NCBI GenBank assembly: GCA_023614405.1
Contig: JAJUPC010000224.1
Span: 124,001 to 188,000 of the forward strand
DNA: 64,000 nt
Direction of reading: 5' to 3'
Source of the DNA: Avena insularis
Taxonomy: Eukaryota > Streptophyta > Magnoliopsida > Poales > Poaceae
The notes beneath the pieces are model-generated. The model was given only the letters and a program-made list of their open reading frames with translations. It made no database searches and was not told where the DNA came from. Numbering within the stretch: the stretch's first letter is position 1; each line of letters begins with the position of its first letter. Below are positions 57,701 through 64,000 of the stretch, in pieces. A program made the position numbers and the translations under genes.

Positions 57701-58145
57701 TGAGGCCGACTTGTGTCCTTTGCCTCCACACTTGTAGCACTCACCTCTTGATTGACTATATTTGAGTCTTTGGGGTACTTTAGGATTATATTCCGCGCCG
57801 AAGATTTGTGCAATGAGTGGTTGATCATCCCTTGTGTATTTGCCACTTGGGGGCTGTTTTCCTTGAGGAAGTGTTGGCTTGAAGGGAAGCTTGGTGGTAC
57901 TTTATGAGCTTCCACTTGGTGTTGTTGGAGTAGTGGTTGGTGCTTGCTTGTAGGTGAAGTACGTCTTTGGTTTGTTGTACTTGATGTCCTCTTGCACTTG
58001 ACGCTCGGCCTTTGATGCGATATGCACAAGCTCAACCATGTTGTTGTACTTTTGGAACTTGGTGATGCGCTTGATTGGGTGGTTCAAGCCATTGAGGAAG
58101 CGTGCCATTGTTTGTTCATCACGCTCTTCAATGTTGGCACGGATC
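57701..58145 (-). pseudogene. B6 gag C-terminal part with zinc knuckle
   Basis: Minus strand gives [20 protein letters not shown] and [17 protein letters not shown], then a linker and the [11 protein letters not shown] knuckle near 57745-57700. Relative to B1 the linker has about 66 extra bases (AQIFGAEYNPKVPQRLKYSQ-like codons), which keep the frame. Interrupted at 58145 by the solo LTR; the two gag halves share the duplicated ATGTT. Confidence 0.85.
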
Positions 58146-58150
58146 ATGTT

Positions 58151-59069
58151 TGATGTGGACATCCCTACTATTGATACAACCGTTGTACCTACAGCAACAC
58201 ACATACAAGGACCCATCACAAGATCTCGTGCCAAACAACTTAACTATCAGGTACTTTCGTTTCTTGGAACTATTCCTCACATACATGAGAATATGATGCT
58301 GCCTAAATCAGATGTATTTCTTACTCTTAGGAATGATGGACCAAGCATGGATGAGAGGGACAAGCATTGGAGCATGGCCATGCATGGAGATGGCAGCAAG
58401 CATGTGATGATCCAAGAGAAGGCCACGGATGAAGATTTCAGAACTTTGAGGCCTCCATAATGAAGAAAGAAGGCTTGGACGAAATATTCAAGATCAATAC
58501 TTTCACAATTAGTCCATAGCTTAATATGGTGCTGCGACACCTTTATTTTGGGCCAGGCCCATGTAATTTTCGCAGGATTTTAATTAGCCACTTTTTAGAG
58601 TCCGTATTTGAGGGGAAAAGGACTTTTAGGGTTGGATTCGACCACCACTTCCATGGCTGGCCGAAACCCCACCTTTTCGCCCTTAAATACTCCCCATAGC
58701 CGACCCCCTAGACTCGGATTTTTGTTTAGACATTAAGTTAGACATAGTCGCAACTTCGCCAAGGCTCGAGCGTCGCATAGGCCTCTTGTACTTCGCACCT
58801 ATTCAGGATCCCACCTCTTCAATAAAGCTTTCCTCTTAATTCCGCAATATCTTGATTGCAATATTGGTTCTTACTTGTTCTCGATTTTAGGTAGGAATTA
58901 AGACCCTCGCTGGTCGGTGATCGTTCCCAGGGATCGGTAACCTCCAGGAGATTGGCCTAGCGATTGCATTGGCGCTCGTGCTCGCACGTGTAGTCAAATC
59001 GTCAAGCCCGAACTCCACCAAATCGACTATCTTCATCTCATCAAAAGATCGGACACCTTTGCCCTATCA
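58151..59069 (+). repeat. Solo family A LTR with target duplication
   Basis: 919 bp, TGATGTGGAC...CCCTATCA, flanked by ATGTT on both sides (58146-58150, 59070-59074). Defines the exact family A LTR ends. A frame from 58152 to 58460 encodes ~102 residues ([20 protein letters not shown] ... TLRPP) without interruption. TTAAATACT at about 58682-58690 is TATA-like; AATAAA is at 58821-58826. Formed by recombination between the two LTRs of a full element. Confidence 0.97.
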
Positions 59070-59074
59070 ATGTT

Positions 59075-60496
59075 GAGCTCCATTTGCTTGAAGTACTCTT
59101 CCACGGTCTTCGTCCCTTGACTAAGCGTTTGAAGCTTGTTGAAGAGGTCACGCGTGTAGTGCGAAGGAACAAAGCGGGATCTCATATGGGCCTTCATATC
59201 TTGCCAAGTTGAGATTGCAGGCTCTTCTTTTGCTTCTCGAGCGAGTTGGACTTGTTCCCACCAAAGGTTGGCATACTCATCAAACTCGAGGGATGCTATG
59301 GGCATCATCTTCTCATTGCTATAGTTGTGCATGCGGAAGATCTTGTCAACCTTGAGTTCCCACGAGAGATATTCTTTGGGTTCATTGGAACCGGTGAACT
59401 TGGGCATTGTGAATTTGAGCTTGCCGAAAGTTTCTTCTCCATTGCTGTTCCGGTGGCGGTGGTTGCCTTGATTTTGGCGGTCATCATCATCATCCGAGCT
59501 CTCATGTCTTGCTTGGTGATGGTTGCGTTGCCCTTGCGGTTGTTGAGGTGCCGCGTTTGGTGGTAAAACTTGGTTTTGAGGACGAGCTTGGGGAGCTTGC
59601 TCGTGTTGTTGGCGCGGTTGAGGATGAGGAGGAGGTTGTTGATCCTCACGACGAGCTTGGGGAGCTAGCTCTCGTTCTTGTCGTGGGTGATGCCGAGGAG
59701 CATTGTCTTGCGCCATGTGGCGAGGAGGACGTCGAGCCGCATGCGCAATGGGCTGCTCTCTTTCTTCTTGATGTGGAGGAGGCTCGTCGTGATGATCATG
59801 TTGTCGACGATGACGTTCATGTCGATGATGACGCCTTGGTGGATCTTCGAGTGCTTCACGCCGACGGTGATCTTGTTCTTCCACTTCGGATGCTTCACTT
59901 GTTGTTGAAAGAACATGTCGACGGCGATGTGCTTGGTGGTCCATGTGAGGTTGTTCTTGTTGAATCACAAGTGCCCTTGGTTGTGGCCGGTCCGCTTCAC
60001 GTCTTGGAGGTCTTGCGGAGAGGTCACCATCATAGCTTGACGTTGCGGCGTGTCACGGAGATGGTACCGCTTGAGAAGAGCTCATGGATTGAAGGACGGG
60101 TCCATCCCGGTGCCTTGAAGCGTGACAGCGAGGTGCACTTGATTCACTTGAGGAGTGCCGAGATGAGCTTGAGTCGCGCGAGCGTGGCCTTGCTAGCCCA
60201 TCAATGAGGCGTTGAAGCTTCTCATCCGTTGAGGCGAGGGCGCTACCAAGAGCTTCATTTTGATGACCGAGGTTGTGTTGCAAGGCATGCATTTGGCCTC
60301 GGACTTCTTCGAAGCGGTTGTCGATGTTCTTGAACTCCACTCGGGCTTCGCTAAATTGTTCATCTTGGCGCCGCTCAAGGGCTTCACAACGGTAGTTGAA
60401 TTCTCCTAGGACCTTCCAATGGTCCCATCTTGTCTTGTATTGTGTGTCGTCCTCCGGAGGTGGTGGTGGTTGGGACGGCTCGCCATTCCTGTCCAT
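59075..60496 (-). pseudogene. B6 gag N-terminal and core part
   Basis: ATG 60496 (MDRNGEPSQPPPPPEDD) opens 147 codons, stopped by CGA-to-TGA after [10 protein letters not shown]. The following region resumes at 59968 and runs to the core ([36 protein letters not shown]) up to the solo LTR. In contrast to B1 the N-terminal frame has no 1-base deletion, so the first lesion is the point stop. Confidence 0.88.
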
Positions 60497-61704
60497 GATG
60501 CAAAGCCGACAAGGGTTGTATATGGAGAATAAGGGTGCGTAGAGTTAGCCTTTTACCTCACCTTGGAGATTATATCAAACCAATTGCCACACAAAGGAGT
60601 GAACAGCGTGCAAAGTGAAATGGTAAAGAAACTCACACACAAATATGCTACAACTCTCAAAAGCTTTTGGTGGAAGGTTAGGGTTGTGGAAAACAAACGA
60701 AACGATCCAAGCAAAAGGTTATTGTTCTAAGTGGTAAAGAACCAAAGATCAAAAGCAAAAGGATACGATCTACAAAAACACGGAAGAACGGACACGTGGA
60801 GAATAACGGGGTTAGCACGACTATGAAAATGAGCACAAAGGTCCTAACGAAGACTACGCTCAGTTGTCGTGCCAACTCAAGGAGAGACCACAACTCGTTT
60901 GCCAAAAGAGGATAAGCAATAGATTTGTGCACTTGCCTTGGTGCACTCTTTCCTCTCTCTTTTTGGCTTACAAGCTTGGTATTCTCTTTCTATTGGGAGA
61001 CTATGTATCTTTCTATTTTTTTATTCTTTTTCTTTCTCTTTTTCTCCCTTTCTATGCTACTATGTTAACTTTTGTATTTGGCCTCACACTCTCACTTTCC
61101 AAAGGCAAGTGCACAATGCTTAGACAAACACAAAATGAGTTGCTCTCATAGGATAGATACACACAAATGAAGATATGGGGCTGTCAAAGTGGCGCAAGTT
61201 ATACCTTCGGTATTGTTGACGACTTGCAACCATTGGTGGGGATGATGTTCGAGTGCCGCGGTGTCGTTGAGCGCGTGGTGACTTTGATGCGGAAGCTTTT
61301 GTTAAAATGGCGACAAACACGCGAAACACGAACAAGTTAAAGAGGATAGTCAGCAAACGAAGTTGAGGCGTCAAAGAGCAGAAGAAAATGCGTGTCGGCG
61401 GTAGTACCGCCAGTACGACCAGTAATCTTAGGAGGCGGTAGTACCGCTGCGACGGTAGTACCGGCAAGAACTTGAACGGGATCAACTTGACAAAATCCTC
61501 AAATTCGTGGTAATCTGACCGAAAGGCTGGGCTAGGAACATAAAAGGGCTATAGATCGACTCCAAAAGCAACAGATCTATGGACCAAAACCACGAAAAAC
61601 TCACCAAATCCAAAGATCGATCCGAAGGCAAATTGGGGCTCTTTTTGGTGGGATTTTCGATTTTAAGGGGATAGAAGAAAAATTGGGGGGAAATTCGTGA
61701 TCAA
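60497..61704 (-). other. B6 leader
   Basis: No long ORF. Pyrimidine-rich plus strand (60945-61060, purine on the minus strand) and TAG-type dyads (GCGGTAGTACCGC near 61397-61409, CGGTAGTACCG near 61436 and 61453). Confidence 0.85.
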
Positions 61705-61722
61705 CCTTGCTCTTGATACCAA
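61705..61722 (-). promoter_or_regulatory. B6 primer-binding site
   Basis: Minus strand reads TTGGTATCAAGAGCAAGG, same as B1 and B3, two bases from the LTR end. Confidence 0.85.
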
Positions 61723-61724
61723 GA

Positions 61725-62702
61725 TGTTACGGGGTAACCCCTTGGGTTGGCCCGATCTTTCACGAATCTCCACGGGAAACGAGGGGAAAGCGGTGGACGG
61801 GGGGAGAGGGGATGAAAACCACGAACACACGCACACAAATCACGATACACGCCGATAACTCACGCCGGTGGTAACCGGTCCAACATAATCCCTAGGATCG
61901 GTGTTGGGCGAAGCTCTCTCTCCACGACCAACAACGGGGGCGAGATGATTGGTGAGATCTTGACGACTTGGGAGCGAGAAACCGAGAACCCAAGGCCTTG
62001 TACAACTTGAACGCACTAGGCAAGATCCAAGAGGTTGTGGATAATAGGGTGCCCCTTGGTAGGAGCATGAGACCAATAGATGAAAGATCCTCAAAGGGGT
62101 GTCCTTAATCTATTATTATCCAAGTCTAGGGTTTACAATAGAGGGTGGGGCTATTTATAGGCCAGCCACATAAACAGGGGTAGTTCAGGAACGAAATGGC
62201 GAAATATAGAGAGGGTTACAGGGCGCTGGGCCGACTTAACATGATCTGGTTCACGCACGTCCGGTAGTACCGGTCTCAACCGGTAGTACCGCTTCCGGGT
62301 CCGGTAGTACCGCTTGCAGTCCTGGGACTTCCGTTGGCGTCGTCAGTAGGGAGCGGTAGTTGGGGACGGTAGTGCCGCTGTCCGGTAGTACCGGTACCAG
62401 ATCCGGTAGAACCGCTTTGATCTGGGGCTTCACATGTAGTCTCGTGAGGAGCGGTAGTAGAAGCTGGTAGTGCGGTAGTACCGGCCACTGATCCGTACCG
62501 CTTGAGATGAGAGTTTTTGGCTTCCTTCGCTGGTGTTCCTCCGTTCCCTGGGTCCTTCTCTTCGTACCTGATGATGCACAAGGTATGCGTATGAAGTAGT
62601 AGGCCATCCAAGGATGTATCAAAGTCACACAAGAAAAGGAGCGAGTTCACCTTAGCTTGTAGGAGTTTGGCTCGGGCGCGAGTCATGGGTCCACTTGGGG
62701 AG
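61725..62702 (-). repeat. B6 5' LTR, interrupted by A4
   Basis: Starts TGTTACGGGG (reverse of the LTR end) and carries a TAG-type dyad array at 62258-62500 (CCGGTAGTACCGG near 62261-62273 and 62381-62393) and a TATAAATAG box at about 62150-62160. It stops at CTTGGGGAG; the remaining ~60 bases with the TGATGCA end should lie to the right of A4. Confidence 0.92.
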
Positions 62703-63619
62703 TGATAGGGCAAAGGTGTCCGATCTTTCAATGAGATGGCGATAATTGATTTGGTGGAGTTCGGGCTGGACGATCCGACTACACGTGCGAGCACGAGCGC
62801 CAATGCAATCGCTAGGCCAATCTCCCGGAGGTTACCGATCCTGCAGGAACACGATCAGCCTGACCAGCAAGGGTCTTAATTCCTACCTGAAATCGAGAAC
62901 AAGTAAGAACCAATATTGCAATCAATATATTGCGGATTAAGAGGAAAGGTTTATTGAAGAGGTGGGATCCTGAATAGGTGCGAAGTACAAGAGGCCTCTG
63001 CGACGCTCGAGCCTTGGCGAAGTTGCGACTAAGGCTAACTTAATGTCTAAACAAAATCCGAGTCTAGGAGGACGGCTATGGGGAGTATTTAAGGGCGAAA
63101 AAGGTGGGGTTTCGGCCAGCCATGGAAGTGGTGGCCGAATCCAACCCTAGAAGTCCTTTTCCCCTCAAATACAGACTCTAAAAAGTGGCTAATTAAAATC
63201 CTGCGAAAATTACATGGGCCTGGCCCAAAATAAAGGTGTCGCAGCACCATATTAAGCTATGGACGAATTCGTGAAGTATTGATCTTGAATATTTCGTTCA
63301 AGCCTTCTTTCTTCATTATGGTGGCCTCAAAGTTCTGAAATCTTCATCCGTGGCCTTCTCTTGGATCATCACACGCTTGCTGCCATCTCCATGCATGCTC
63401 CAATGCTTGTCCCTCTCATCCATGCTTGGTCCATCATTCCTAAGAGTAAGAAATACATCTGATTTAGGCAGCATCATATTCTCATGTATGTGAGGAATAG
63501 TTCCAAGAAACGAAAGTACCTGATAGTTAAGTTGTTTGGCACGAGATCTTGTGATGGGTCCTTGTATGTGTGTAGCTGTAGGTACAACGGTTGTATCAAC
63601 AGAAGGGATGTTCACATCA
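62703..63619 (-). repeat. A4 3' LTR
   Basis: 917 bp, TGATAGGG ... TTCACATCA on the plus strand. Coding tail open. Preceded on the minus strand by the purine run AAGAAGGGGAGCA. Confidence 0.94.
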
Positions 63620-64000
63620 TGCTCCCCTTCTTGAATTGAAGTCGTCCTCGACGCAATCTCATCTTCCTCACCAAAGTAAGGCTTCAAATCTGCAATGTTA
63701 AACGTAGGACTAACCGTACCAAATTCTGCAGGCAAGTCAAGTTTATATGCATTATCATTTATTTTCTCTAACACCTTAAAGGGACCAGCAGCACGCGGCA
63801 TTAACTTAGACTTGCGTATATCAGGAAAACGATCTTTACGCAAATGTAACCAAACAAGATCGCCAACATCAAACACAACATGCTTTCTCCCTTTATCCCC
63901 AGCAAGTTTTGCTTAACATTCATGTGTTCAATGTTATCTTTAGTAGTCTTATGCAAGTTTAATATCATTTCAGCGCGTTGTGTAGCATCCAAATTATGTT
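63316..64000 (-). pseudogene. A4 integrase C-terminus
   Basis: A minus-strand frame (63876-63316) reads [39 protein letters not shown] and [17 protein letters not shown], then crosses into the LTR without interruption and ends TLRPP. A further frame (63992-63801) holds the preceding segment; a 1-base loss near 63890-63915 separates the two. The catalytic core lies outside the window. Confidence 0.85.

Larger units (their letters stand above)
54507..62702 (-). mobile_element. B6: family B Ty3/gypsy element carrying a solo A LTR
   Basis: Minus-strand 5' LTR (61725-62702, interrupted by A4), primer site, leader, gag (split by the solo LTR at 58151-59069), protease, RT, RNase H and integrase up to the C-terminal GPF module, where it is cut at 54507. 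The 3' LTR is missing. Dyads are of the TAG type in both LTR and leader. Confidence 0.92.
62703..64000 (-). mobile_element. A4: family A Ty3/gypsy element, 3' end, continues off the right edge
   Basis: The 3' LTR (62703-63619) is followed by integrase C-terminal sequence on the minus strand. Inserted in the B6 5' LTR; predicted duplication GGGAG (62698-62702) with its partner outside the window. Confidence 0.92.

Overview
The window is nuclear DNA of a grass, probably a large-genome cool-season cereal relative. It consists almost entirely of transposable elements nested inside one another. No host gene, tRNA or rRNA gene was recognised. The evidence is grass-type Ty3/gypsy polyproteins, 5-bp target duplications, Met-tRNA-type primer sites and a CACTA transposon with CACTACAAGAAA ends. 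Species cannot be fixed from the sequence, and family letters used here (A, B, D) are local labels.

Family A is an autonomous Ty3/gypsy family with ~0.9-kb LTRs that start TGATGTGGAC and end CCCTATCA; the LTR encodes the last ~102 residues of the polyprotein. Copies: A1 (1-4141, +, left part outside), element C (4142-12180, -, carrying a CACTA at 4768-9682), an LTR fragment (12959-13794), A3 (51471-54506, +), a solo LTR with perfect ATGTT duplication (58151-59069), and A4 (62703-64000, -, continues off the right edge). Family B is a second, related Ty3/gypsy family with ~1-kb LTRs: B3 (12181-39977, +), B1 (31490-39962, +, best preserved, 1443-residue Gag-Pol ORF), B5 (39978-42744, -) and B6 (54507-62702, -). 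Family D is non-autonomous. Its LTR ends, leader, primer site and polypurine tract resemble those of B, but between them lies one very long ORF (1310 codons in D2) with no Gag, protease, RT, RNase H or integrase signature. Copies: D1 (14082-20943, -), D2 (24100-30868, -) and a decayed inverted pair D3/D4 (42745-51470).

Nesting order read from target duplications: B3 probably inserted into the 3' LTR of B5; B3 then received an A LTR in its gag/protease region, D1 in pol (GTTCT), D2 in its 3' LTR (TTGAC) and B1 ten bases before the end of the same LTR (GGTTA). B6 received the solo A LTR in gag and A4 in its 5' LTR. Element C received the CACTA (ATT) and A1.

The most unusual signals are: (1) family D, a long-ORF non-autonomous retrotransposon whose reading frame is kept in two copies; (2) arrays of a 13-base dyad, CCGGAG-A-CTCCGG or CCGGTA-G-TACCGG, in LTR and leader of both B and D, where each copy carries only one of the two types; (3) the G-run of the polypurine tract setting the frame between the internal ORF and an LTR-encoded tail; (4) a spacerless ~3.7-kb-arm palindrome centred near 46476; (5) stretches unusually dense in 1-3-base deletions, which may be decay or an assembly artefact.
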